From assembly GCF_937425535.1 (NCBI RefSeq), contig NZ_OW485601.1, positions 5,253,501-5,317,500 on the forward strand: a DNA stretch of 64,000 bases, read 5' to 3'. Below the pieces are notes generated by a model. The model saw nothing but the letters and a program-made list of their open reading frames with translations. It did no database searches and was not told where the DNA came from. The translations under genes and the position numbers were made by a program. The stretch's first letter is position 1, and every line of letters starts with the position of its first letter. The DNA is from Rhodovastum atsumiense. Lineage in GTDB: Bacteria > Pseudomonadota > Alphaproteobacteria > Acetobacterales > Acetobacteraceae. Below, piece after piece: positions 53,706-62,383 of this stretch.

Positions 53706-55255
53706 AGCAGATCCATGATGCCGGCCGGCGGAACCGGCTTGGGACCGGTCTCCGTCACCCCCGCCAGCATGGCCATGCCGAGCAGGAACAGTCCGACCTG
53801 AACCGCCATCATCAGATCCGAGGCAAGACGCGCGGGATCCCCCTGCCGCGTCGGTCCGGCGCCAACCTTCTGGCGGGTCCATTTCTGCCGGTCCGGATGA
53901 TGGAAGGCGTGGATCTTGACCGCGGCGCCGACGATCTGGTGGTAGTACAGGATCAGCGGGAACATGGGATGGAAGCGACCCGCAATCGTAAAATAGACGC
54001 CGCAGACCGCCGTGCGGGTCACCAGGACCCAGAGAGGATAATAGACCAGGCAATACGGATCGCGCAGCAGCGCGCCGAGCAGCATCGTCGTGAGCCCGAC
54101 GAAGCTCGTCCAGGGCGACAGGCGCTGATCGAGAAGACACAGCCAGATGAACCAGCCGCAGCGCCGGGGGCCGAGGCCGAGGGCGCGGCCGTTGTTGCGG
54201 GCCATGTTTCCGTACCAGCGCAGCATCAGGGTGATGCTGTCCGGCACGAATTTTCCGGTCGGTGGTTCCTCGATGTTGTAGACGGCGACATCGGGCACAT
54301 AGAGCATCTCCCAGCCATGGCGCAGCACGGTGAACCAGGTGCTCTTGTCATCACCCGTCACCATGGTGATGCGGCCAAGCCGCCAATGGTCGATCTCGTC
54401 ATGCGCGATCGCGAGGATGAAATCGGGGGACGTGGCGATCTCGGCCCGGAAGACGGAGAACCGCCCGGTGAGCACCAGCAGCCTGCGCGAGAGACTGAGT
54501 GAATTCATGAGGCAGGTGCGCTGGGTCAGTCGCACGCGGTACCATTCGCGGATCAGGGCATGGCCTGCGACCAGCGGGATGTTGTCCGTGGTTACGGCGC
54601 CCACGCGCGGCATCGCCGCCAGCACCGAGCAGGTGCGCGAGAGCGTGCCGGAGCTGAGCAGTGTATCGCCGTCCATCAGTACGACCTGGGCACCCGGCAG
54701 GGGATGTTGCGCGGCGATTGCCTCCAGCGCTTCCGCCATGGCACTCCGTTTGCCGGTGCCCGTCTGCGCGATGATGCGCAGCGTGGTGCCTTCGGGAAGC
54801 GCATCGCAGTTTCGGAACATCTGGCCGATGATCTGCGCGTCGGCGGGGTCGGTGATGCAGGCGACAATGAAGGCCGGCACGCCGATGCGCTGGATTTCGT
54901 CGAACAGCTTTCCATAGACCAGCACGTTGGTGGCCGTCTTCATCCGGTAGCTGGTCACCAGGACAAACAGGCTGCGGGGCGGCGGCTGGAGCTCGGCGGC
55001 GCGGCGAATGCGGGGGAACACCAGCCAGCGGTAGATCAGCGCCCGCAGGAGATGCAGCCCGCCCCAGCTCCAGCGCCAGAGCCCGATGATGCCGACGCCG
55101 AGCACGAGACCCCATGTGGCATGATCCGGCAATTCACGGGGCAGCAACGCCATGAGCAGCAGCAGCATGGCCGCATGCACCAGCGCGCCGAGAACCGCGG
55201 TGCCGGGTGGCGAATATTCGTGATACCCGGCCGGCAGATCGCGGCGCGGCATCAA
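53651..55255 (-). CDS. alg8: Alg8-like polysaccharide synthase (GT2 family)
   Basis: A 534-residue membrane glycosyltransferase. Two N-terminal membrane segments (about 20-40 and 47-70), a cytoplasmic GT2 domain with DGD at 195-197 and DDK at 302-304, then several C-terminal membrane segments (about 365-450). The overall order, FVLVTSYRMKT start and HEWY/RWYGNMARN blocks resemble Alg8, the mannuronan synthase. It is coupled to the Alg44-like gene upstream by a 4-base overlap. Whether the polymer is alginate is inferred from the Alg44 and lyase neighbours; other alginate genes are not in the window. Confidence 0.83.
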   Translation of the reverse strand: MMPRRDLPAGYHEYSPPGTAVLGALVHAAMLLLLMALLPRELPDHATWGLVLGVGIIGLWRWSWGGLHLLRALIYRWLVFPRIRRAAELQPPPRSLFVLVTSYRMKTATNVLVYGKLFDEIQRIGVPAFIVACITDPADAQIIGQMFRNCDALPEGTTLRIIAQTGTGKRSAMAEALEAIAAQHPLPGAQVVLMDGDTLLSSGTLSRTCSVLAAMPRVGAVTTDNIPLVAGHALIREWYRVRLTQRTCLMNSLSLSRRLLVLTGRFSVFRAEIATSPDFILAIAHDEIDHWRLGRITMVTGDDKSTWFTVLRHGWEMLYVPDVAVYNIEEPPTGKFVPDSITLMLRWYGNMARNNGRALGLGPRRCGWFIWLCLLDQRLSPWTSFVGLTTMLLGALLRDPYCLVYYPLWVLVTRTAVCGVYFTIAGRFHPMFPLILYYHQIVGAAVKIHAFHHPDRQKWTRQKVGAGPTRQGDPARLASDLMMAVQVGLFLLGMAMLAGVTETGPKPVPPAGIMDLLQGNVRPVHSVKSPNSAY

Positions 55256-56868
55256 TCCTGCCCTGGGTGAGCCACGGTTTTCAGCAGCCAGCCGAATCCG
55301 GGAATGCTCCGCAGCACCATGTCGAACCCGACCGGCGCCATCAGCAGGGCGGGCTGGCCCGTTGCCGCCGCTTGGGCATCCTGGTCCAGCGCCACGGTCA
55401 CCAGTCCGTAGTCGTTGAGGGTACGCAGCGTGTCCGGCAGTCCGATGCGCCCGGTATTGCCCGCATTGTAGGTCACGACGATGACGTTGCCGCCCACCGG
55501 GTTATCCCGGTCCGGCAGGAACACCTTCACGCGCTGGCCAACGCGAATGAACTTCATGCGGCTGGTTACGATCAGCGTATCGACCTGCCTCCCTGCCGCC
55601 ATTTCCCGCCCCAGGGTGGCGATCTGAATGCCCGCGCTGACGAAGGTGCCATCCGCGGCCTGCACCCCGGTCACGGTGCAGTCGCAGGGCGACGGCACGG
55701 GCCGCCGCGCCACCTGGGCCTTGGCGACGACCTCCAGTTGGTCGCGCTGGGTCCGTAATTCCTGCAGCTCCCGGGCGATGTCTTCCGGGGACGCCTGCGT
55801 CGAGCGGCCGTCGCTGACGAAGCGCCCCTGCTTCGCATCTTCCAGCCGGGCGCGCGCGGCTTCCTCGTTTGCCCGCGCGGCGGCGCGTGCCCGCAGGTGC
55901 TGCTGCAGCGCAACCTCTTCCTGGTCCGCGCGCAGATAGGAAAGCCAGCCGGCCTTTGCCATCTGCAACACCCGCTGGAAGGTGCGCTCCTGTGCGGCTA
56001 CCTGCCGTTCGATCGCCTCGCGTTCGTCGGCTGCCGCCTTTACCTGTGCTTCGGCCGTACGCAGGAGATTCCTGAATCCCGCCTGCGCGGACGCGAGCAT
56101 TTCGGAACGCTGGTCGATCTGTGCCTGCAGGACGATGACCTTGCCTCTCGCGTCAGCCTGCGCCTGCGCCGGCACCGAGGGTTCGATTTCCCCCAGCACC
56201 TGGCCCTGGTGCACCGGCTGCCCGGGGCGGAGGCCGGCCAGGTGAAGGAGTCCGGCCTCCGGTGCACGCAGGAGATACAGCTCCCCGGCGATCGCGCCGT
56301 AATCCGAGTACACAACCATCCGGCTGGAAATCACATAGAGGGCAAGGCCGATGACGAGAGCGCCTCCCCCGAGAAGGACAAGGACGAGCCGAAGCCGGGC
56401 GAGGAGGCTCAGCAGGCGCCCGGGCAGCGGGGCGGCAGACCGGGGTCGTTCCTCGGCGGCAATGGGCTGGAACAACCTTTGCAGGGGCAATGCCTCGCCG
56501 CGCAGGTAGCCCGCGACCAGGGAGTCGAGCAGGCGCGCCTGATCGGGCGTGAGGTCGACGAAGCGGACGCCGTAGCTCTGGTCATCATGGCTCCACACCG
56601 TCCTGAAGGCCACCTCGACCGTGACATTGAAGCCGGACATGTCGAAGGTCAGTCTGGCCTGCCGGACTTCGCCGGGCATGAGGGCCAGGGTGTCGCTCGT
56701 GAGACACAGGCCGCCGGGCCCCCAGTCGGACGCACGACAGCGGATGCCATCGACTTCCACGTCGATCGGTAGCGGGATGCGCGGATGCATCCGCTTCCCG
56801 CTGGGGCTGTGCAAGGAGGCGCTCCGCTGGTCGATGGAAAACCTGTCCGGTGGCACCGGCCCGTCCAC
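55252..56868 (-). CDS. alg44: Alg44-like c-di-GMP receptor: PilZ domain, membrane segment, HlyD-type domain
   Basis: A 538-residue protein. N-terminal PilZ domain (about 23-125) with RxxxR as RMHPR at 26-30 and the second motif as DWGPGG at 48-53, where the usual serine of DxSxxG is glycine. One membrane helix at about 160-180, then a HlyD/membrane-fusion-like periplasmic part with a long coiled coil at about 245-370. This is the Alg44 architecture, in which c-di-GMP binding switches on Alg8. The gene is first in the Alg8 transcription unit; 200 bases of AT-richer sequence (56869-57069), probably the promoter, separate it from the next gene. Confidence 0.87.
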   Translation of the reverse strand: MDGPVPPDRFSIDQRSASLHSPSGKRMHPRIPLPIDVEVDGIRCRASDWGPGGLCLTSDTLALMPGEVRQARLTFDMSGFNVTVEVAFRTVWSHDDQSYGVRFVDLTPDQARLLDSLVAGYLRGEALPLQRLFQPIAAEERPRSAAPLPGRLLSLLARLRLVLVLLGGGALVIGLALYVISSRMVVYSDYGAIAGELYLLRAPEAGLLHLAGLRPGQPVHQGQVLGEIEPSVPAQAQADARGKVIVLQAQIDQRSEMLASAQAGFRNLLRTAEAQVKAAADEREAIERQVAAQERTFQRVLQMAKAGWLSYLRADQEEVALQQHLRARAAARANEEAARARLEDAKQGRFVSDGRSTQASPEDIARELQELRTQRDQLEVVAKAQVARRPVPSPCDCTVTGVQAADGTFVSAGIQIATLGREMAAGRQVDTLIVTSRMKFIRVGQRVKVFLPDRDNPVGGNVIVVTYNAGNTGRIGLPDTLRTLNDYGLVTVALDQDAQAAATGQPALLMAPVGFDMVLRSIPGFGWLLKTVAHPGQD

Positions 56869-57069
56869 TAACGTTTCGATTCCATTGCGGTTTCATCCTT
56901 TCTGGAAACGTTCACAGCATATAAGGCAGCCGGCCCAGTACAGCAATTCTTCATAACAAAAGACGATCTTGCGTGATTTGATTTCATTGCAAATACGTCG
57001 ATTCGCTGACTGCGTGCACCTTTGCGGGCTCAGGATGGCACATGGGGTCGCCGGCGTGCCGGATGCCGC

Positions 57070-58683
57070 CTATGGCGAGCGGGCAGGGGGGCGGGTGATG
57101 CGCGCCGTTCGTCCAATTGGGCATGCCGAATGGCTCGCCGCCACGATCGCTTGCGTGTCCGCGGTGATGATCAGGTCGCTGTTGCGGCCGAGCACGTCAT
57201 TGCCGGCGGTGCTTCGCGCGCCTACGGTGCCGGACACGGGCCCGGTGCTGCCGGCGAACAGGATGCCGACCTGCTGGCCCTGCGTGAAGCTGGCCGTGGC
57301 GCCCGCCGGCGTGGCGGCAACCAGGAACAGCCGCGTGCAGTCCACGACTTGTCCCAGGCCGTTCCCGGCGGCAACCTCGCTTCCGGGCCGGACCGGCAAC
57401 GACCAGACCAGGGCGGTTCTTTCGGTTTTCAGGGATATCACGCCCTCGTCCAGGAGGGGCGCATCCATCGGCTGGGATTGCATCCCGGCGGCCGCTGGAT
57501 CGGGGGATGCCGATCGACGCAGGGTGAACAACACGGTTCCGGCCTGCACCACTTCACCTTCGGTGGCACTGACGGATTGCAGGTATCCGGCATGCGGCGC
57601 CCGCAATGTGAGCAGCGGGGCGTCGATCACCGCGATGAGGAGAGGTGGGGCGAGAGCGGAGTTTTGCATCAGCATTTCGGCCGCGCCGCCCAGCACAAGC
57701 AGGAAGGTTACGGCATAAGCGAACGCGCGTGTCCGGACCGGTCGCGCCGGCTTCTGGCCGGGTTGTTGTAATAAGTTAATAGTTTTCTTTGGCAATGCAA
57801 CCGATTCAGCCCGGGGCGGCGTTGCATGAAGCGGCAGGGACCGAACATTGGGTTCGCCTTCCCCCGGCGCGGGCATGACCGCGGGGGCATCCAATGCCGG
57901 TGGCGTGGCAACGGGCGAGGCCTCGGTCGGTGGATTCCGGTCTTCGCCTGCCGGTGCCGGGGTGTGGCTGTCCATTGATAAGACCGTGGTCGGGGGCGGC
58001 GGCGGAGTATCCGCCCGGATCGGCAGTGGGGACGGAGGGGACGGCAATGGAGCCGCTGGCGGCTTGCGCTGCCCGGTCGGTGCCGCCGTGGCTGATTCGG
58101 GAGGGGCTTCTTGCCGGGACAGACGGGCAACCCAGTCCTGCCATTGCGCCTGCGCGACGCCGTCCTCCGGGGAAGGCGGCGTGCCGCCGAAGCCGGTGCA
58201 AGGCGCCTTGTCTTCGGCGTCTGCGCGTAAAATGGCGAATACCCGCGTCAACTCCTCGCCCGGCCGGGAGGCGGGCACGTGCGAAATCCCATCCCGGACC
58301 TGCGCCGGCCCCTCCGGGGGCAGCCACCATGGCGTCGGATCAGAGCCGGCAGTTTGCCAGGACGGCAAGGTGTTTGATCGGGATTCAGAATATTCACATA
58401 TCACAACAAAAACACGCATCAGCTCCTGGCGTGGCCCCGATCCGGCTTCGGGCGAAGCCCTGACGTGGCTCTCCGCCGGAGACGGCACCGGTGGTATCGG
58501 CCAGGGCACCGGAGCGGTCACGCGGTGAAAGCCCGCGCGGTCGATGCCGGCTTCCGGATCACGCGGCGTGTTTCCGAAGCTGTCGAGGGTTGCCCTGCGT
58601 TCGGATGCGCTGCGCAACAAGGCGAAGAAACGCATCAGCTCCTTGCGAGGGTCGGGAGAAAGCGTTGCGTCGTTATCTTTCAT
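57070..58683 (-). CDS. Unusual HlyD-like membrane protein with three N-terminal repeats
   Basis: A 537-residue protein not recognised as a named family. The N-terminal region has three diverged repeats of about 33 residues, each beginning RxELMRxF or GEELTRVF: about 13-45, 85-117 and 142-175. A long proline-rich linker (about 195-290) follows, then one membrane helix (about 320-340) and a biotinyl-lipoyl/HlyD-like periplasmic domain including APHAGYLQSVSATEGEVVQAGT. It lies directly upstream of the Alg44-like gene on the same strand, with a similar periplasmic half but no PilZ domain. A partner of the polymer-export assembly is likely; the repeat function is unknown. Confidence 0.7.
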   Translation of the reverse strand: MKDNDATLSPDPRKELMRFFALLRSASERRATLDSFGNTPRDPEAGIDRAGFHRVTAPVPWPIPPVPSPAESHVRASPEAGSGPRQELMRVFVVICEYSESRSNTLPSWQTAGSDPTPWWLPPEGPAQVRDGISHVPASRPGEELTRVFAILRADAEDKAPCTGFGGTPPSPEDGVAQAQWQDWVARLSRQEAPPESATAAPTGQRKPPAAPLPSPPSPLPIRADTPPPPPTTVLSMDSHTPAPAGEDRNPPTEASPVATPPALDAPAVMPAPGEGEPNVRSLPLHATPPRAESVALPKKTINLLQQPGQKPARPVRTRAFAYAVTFLLVLGGAAEMLMQNSALAPPLLIAVIDAPLLTLRAPHAGYLQSVSATEGEVVQAGTVLFTLRRSASPDPAAAGMQSQPMDAPLLDEGVISLKTERTALVWSLPVRPGSEVAAGNGLGQVVDCTRLFLVAATPAGATASFTQGQQVGILFAGSTGPVSGTVGARSTAGNDVLGRNSDLIITADTQAIVAASHSACPIGRTARITRPPARSP

Positions 58684-58755
58684 CGACCCGGATGCAGCCT
58701 CGCACGAACGCCTGGCGCATCACTTCTACCACAGGACTCGGATAGGTTGCATTGG

Positions 58756-58926
58756 CGGGGTTTCACCCCGCACCCGACCAGGAGGCTTCGCCTCCTGGAC
58801 CTCCACCAAGGGCTTCACCCTTGGAACCCATTCCGTGCCGCGCAGCACACCTGGGGGGCAGAGGGCTCCTGGCCGTCACGCGAATGCGTGCCTGCGCACG
58901 ACACCGGGGCAAGGGCCGAGCCCTGG
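58756..58926 (+). repeat. Multi-hairpin dispersed repeat, copy 2
   Basis: Second copy of the element at 44601-44739. Hairpins: CGGGG/CCCCG (58756-58770), CCAGGAGGC/GCCTCCTGG (58778-58798), CCAAGGG/CCCTTGG (58806-58824, with one changed pair) and AGGGC/GCCCT (58912-58924). It lies 3' of the ABC ATPase gene (stop at 58933), the same position relative to a minus-strand gene as copy 1. The rest of the gap up to the repeat-protein gene at 58683 has no gene. Confidence 0.8.
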
Positions 58927-58932
58927 CCTTGC

Positions 58933-60570
58933 TTATCCGGCCGCGGCGTAGGTGCGCGGACTGTCGGGGCCGGCCTGAACGGCGTATCGCCGTCCCGGCG
59001 TATCGTTCAGCAGCGACAGCGTATAGGGATCGACAGGGCGGGCGAACACCGCCTCGGCCGGCCCTTGTTCCACCACCTGCCCGCCGTGCAGCACCACCAC
59101 ATGGTCCGACACCTGCCGCACCACCGCGAGGTCATGGGAAACGAACAGGTAGCTGACGCCGAGATCACGTTGCAGCCGCAGCAGCAAGGCGATGATCTGC
59201 GCCTGCACCGGCACGTCCAGTGCCGAGACCGGCTCGTCCAGCACCACCAGCTCGGGCCGGATTGCCAGGGCGCGGGCGATGGCGACGCGCTGGCGCTGCC
59301 CGCCGGACAGTTCCGCCGGCCGGCTGGTCAGCAACTGCTCCGGCAGTTCCACCTGGGCCAGCAGCTCGCGCACCCGTGCCAGCCGGCCGGCCCGGTCGCC
59401 GAGGCCGAAGGCCCGCAGCGGCTCGGCGATGATCCCGGCGATGCTGAAGCGCGGGTCGAGCGAGGCATAGGGGTTCTGCCCGACCCATTGCACCCGCCGG
59501 CGGAAGCCACGCAGCCCGGCGCGTGACAGGTGCCCGATCTCCTGCCCGTCGAAGCGCACCGCTCCGCCGTCCGGCTGTTCCAGCCCCAGCACCATGCGGG
59601 CGGTGGTGGTCTTGCCGGAGCCGGATTCACCGACCAGGCTGGTGGTGCCGTGGCGGGGCACGGTGAAGGAGACCTCCGCGACCGCCGGCCGGCCCGGGCC
59701 GAAGCGTTTGACCAGCCGCTCCACCACCAGGATCGGCGGCGGTTCCGGCACCGGGCGCGGCGGCCGGGGCGCGGGGGCGGCCCGCAAGGCGGTGGCCGCA
59801 CCCAGCAGGCGGTGGGTATAGTCGTGCCGGGGGGCCGCGAACACCATGCGCGCCGGCCCCTGTTCCACCACTTCGCCCGCCCGCATCACCACCAGCCGGT
59901 CTGCCCGGTCATGCGCGACCCCCAGATCATGGGTGATCAGCAGCACGGCGGTACCGCGCCGGCGGATCACCCCTTCCAGGTGGTCCAGCACCTGCCGCTG
60001 CACCGTGACATCCAGTGCGCTGGTGGGCTCGTCGGCGATCAGCAGCGGCGGGTCATTGGCCAGGGCGATAGCGATCAGCACGCGCTGGCGCATGCCGCCG
60101 GAAAGCTCGTGCGGGAAGCTCGCCGCCACCCGCGCCGGATCGGCGAGCCCCGCCTCGGCAAGCAGCCCCGGCACCCGTGCCCGCGCCGCCGCCGGGGGCG
60201 TGCCGTGCACGGTCAGCGCCTCCGCCACCTGCGGGCCGATGCGGCGGATCGGGTCCAGCGCCATGCCCGGATCCTGCGGGATGAAGCCCAGCGCCCGCCC
60301 GCGCAGGCGGGTCCAGAGCCGTTCGCCCGCGTCCGTCACCTCCTGCCCGTCCAGGCGCAGGCGACCGGCCTCGATGCGACCATTGGCCGCCAGCAGGCCC
60401 GCCGCCACTGCCGCCACGGTGGACTTGCCCGAGCCTGATTCGCCGACCAGCGCCACCACCTCGCCCGGCCGCACCGCGAGGTCGACGCCGCGCACCGCCG
60501 CCACCGGCACCCCGCCCGCCCGCTTGCGGTAGGCGACGCGCAGCCCCGCCACGTCCAGGGCCGGGCTCAT
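58933..60570 (-). CDS. Fused double ATPase of an oligopeptide/nickel-type ABC transporter
   Basis: A 545-residue protein from the ATG at 60570 with two complete ABC ATPase domains (Dpp/OppD-like, about 1-260, and Dpp/OppF-like, about 280-530). Each has Walker A (GESGSGKS and GESGSGKT), a signature (LSGGMRQR and LSGGQRQR) and Walker B with DEPTSALD or DEPVSALD. Fusion of D and F subunits is common in this subfamily. The start overlaps the permease stop by 4 bases. Confidence 0.93.
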   Translation of the reverse strand: MSPALDVAGLRVAYRKRAGGVPVAAVRGVDLAVRPGEVVALVGESGSGKSTVAAVAAGLLAANGRIEAGRLRLDGQEVTDAGERLWTRLRGRALGFIPQDPGMALDPIRRIGPQVAEALTVHGTPPAAARARVPGLLAEAGLADPARVAASFPHELSGGMRQRVLIAIALANDPPLLIADEPTSALDVTVQRQVLDHLEGVIRRRGTAVLLITHDLGVAHDRADRLVVMRAGEVVEQGPARMVFAAPRHDYTHRLLGAATALRAAPAPRPPRPVPEPPPILVVERLVKRFGPGRPAVAEVSFTVPRHGTTSLVGESGSGKTTTARMVLGLEQPDGGAVRFDGQEIGHLSRAGLRGFRRRVQWVGQNPYASLDPRFSIAGIIAEPLRAFGLGDRAGRLARVRELLAQVELPEQLLTSRPAELSGGQRQRVAIARALAIRPELVVLDEPVSALDVPVQAQIIALLLRLQRDLGVSYLFVSHDLAVVRQVSDHVVVLHGGQVVEQGPAEAVFARPVDPYTLSLLNDTPGRRYAVQAGPDSPRTYAAAG

Positions 60571-61421
60571 GGGCCGGCCTCGTCCCGGTCCTGCATCCAG
60601 CCGGCAAGGTGGTTGGCCGCGAGCACCACCGCCATCACCACCAGCCCCGGCAGGGTCGAGTACCACCACGCGGTGCCGAGGAAATTGCGTCCCTCGGCGA
60701 TCAGCAGCCCCCATTCCGGATTGGGAGGCGATGTGCCGAAGCCCAGGAAGCTCAGCGCTGCCACCGCCAGCACCGCCGAGCCGAATTCCAGCGTCGCCAG
60801 CGCCAGCACCGGCCCGGCGGCGTGTGGCAGGATATGGCGCAGCACCACGCCCAGGCCGCTCACCCCGGCGGCGGTGGCCGCCTCGACGAAGGCGGCGGAG
60901 CGGCAGCGCAGCACTTCCCCGCGTGTCAGCCGCGCGAAGGTGGCGGCGGCGGAGACGCCGACGGCGATAGCGACGTTGGTGGTGCCGAATCCCAGCACGG
61001 TGACGATCGCCATCGCCAGCAGCAGCGACGGGATGGCCATCAGCACGTCGACCAGCCGCATCAGCGCCGCGTCGCTCCCCCGGCCGAGCACGCCCGCGGC
61101 GAGGCCGACGGCACCGCCGCCGAGCAGCGCCACCGCCACGGCCAGCGCGGTCGCGCGCAGCGACACCGCGGCGGCATGCACGGTCCGGGCATAGAGGTCG
61201 CGGCCGAGATGGTCGGTGCCGAACCAGTGCGCCGCCGAGGGCGGCTGCAGTGCCGCCAGTGGCTGGCCGCGCAACGGGTCCTGGGCGGTGAACAGGCCGG
61301 GCGCGAGCGCCCAGGCGCCGGCCAGCCCCACCACCAGCAGCGCGAGCACCACGCTGGGGCGCGGCCATCCGGTCGCCTTCAGGCGCCGCCACCCGCCCAG
61401 GCCGATCGCGATGCCGCTCAT
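60567..61421 (-). CDS. Oligopeptide/nickel-type ABC permease, C subunit
   Basis: A 284-residue DppC/OppC-type permease. About six membrane segments; HWFGTDHLGRDLYARTVHA near 65-83 and the EAATAAGVSGLGVVLRHILPHA loop (about 180-201) are typical. Overlaps both neighbours by 4 bases (ATGA), so the operon is tightly coupled. Confidence 0.92.
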   Translation of the reverse strand: MSGIAIGLGGWRRLKATGWPRPSVVLALLVVGLAGAWALAPGLFTAQDPLRGQPLAALQPPSAAHWFGTDHLGRDLYARTVHAAAVSLRATALAVAVALLGGGAVGLAAGVLGRGSDAALMRLVDVLMAIPSLLLAMAIVTVLGFGTTNVAIAVGVSAAATFARLTRGEVLRCRSAAFVEAATAAGVSGLGVVLRHILPHAAGPVLALATLEFGSAVLAVAALSFLGFGTSPPNPEWGLLIAEGRNFLGTAWWYSTLPGLVVMAVVLAANHLAGWMQDRDEAGP

Positions 61422-62377
61422 GGCCGTCCCGTCCGGCGCGCCAGGCCGATGCGCGGGTCGAGCAGCGGATAGAGCAGGTCCACCATCAGGTTGACGCCGA
61501 CGAACACCACCGCCGCCAGCACCACCACGCCCTGCACCATCGGGATGTCCTTGGCGGCGACGGCGCCCTGCGCCAGCCGGCCGATCCCTTCGCGCGAGAA
61601 CACCGTTTCGGTGACCACCGCCCCGGCCAGCAGGTGGCCGGCGATCACCCCGGCCATGGTCAGCAGCGGCACGGCGGCGTTGGGCAGCACGTGCACGAAC
61701 AGCATGCGCAGCCGGGTCAGCCCCTTGGCGCGGATCGCCTCGATGAAGGGCTGCCGCCAGACCCCGGCCAGCGAGCGGCCGAGCACCTGCGCGATCACCG
61801 CCGCGGTGGGCACCGCCAGCGTCACCGCCGGCAGCACCAGCGCGCGCGCACCGCCGTCATCCATCGCCGGGAACAAGGTCAGGCGGAACGACAGCCATTC
61901 CAGCAGCACCAGCCCGACCCAGAAGGTGGGCATGGAGATGCCGACTGCCGGCAAGGCGTGCAGCAACCGCCGGGCCGGTCCCCCGGCGAGGCTGGCCAGC
62001 AGGGCAATCGCGGTGCCCGTCAGCAGCGCCAGCGACAGCGCCGCCCCGGCGAGCGCGGCGGTGGCCGGCATCGCCTGTGCCAGCAGCGCCGCCACCGGCT
62101 GGCCGCTCTGGATCGAGCGGCCGAAATCCAGGTGCAGCGCCCGCCACAGCGCCAGCCCGTACTGCACCACCAGGGGCTGGTCGAGATGGTACTCGGCGCG
62201 CAGCGCCGCCACCTGCGCGGCGGCGGCCATGCTCTGCTCGGCCTGATTCAGCATGATGCTGACCGGATCGCTCGGCAGCACGTACAGGATCAGGAAGGAC
62301 AGCGTGAACGCCGCCCACAGCACCACGGCGGAATGAGCAAGGCGAAGCCCGGCGCGGGCGAGCGGAGGCGGGGGCAT
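61418..62377 (-). CDS. Oligopeptide/nickel-type ABC permease, B subunit
   Basis: A 319-residue DppB/OppB-type permease with about six membrane segments and the loop EAIRAKGLTRLRMLFVHVLPNA (about 215-236). It pairs with the C subunit. A gap of 6 bases separates it from the solute-binding-protein stop. Confidence 0.92.
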   Translation of the reverse strand: MPPPPLARAGLRLAHSAVVLWAAFTLSFLILYVLPSDPVSIMLNQAEQSMAAAAQVAALRAEYHLDQPLVVQYGLALWRALHLDFGRSIQSGQPVAALLAQAMPATAALAGAALSLALLTGTAIALLASLAGGPARRLLHALPAVGISMPTFWVGLVLLEWLSFRLTLFPAMDDGGARALVLPAVTLAVPTAAVIAQVLGRSLAGVWRQPFIEAIRAKGLTRLRMLFVHVLPNAAVPLLTMAGVIAGHLLAGAVVTETVFSREGIGRLAQGAVAAKDIPMVQGVVVLAAVVFVGVNLMVDLLYPLLDPRIGLARRTGRP

Positions 62378-62383
62378 GGGGGC

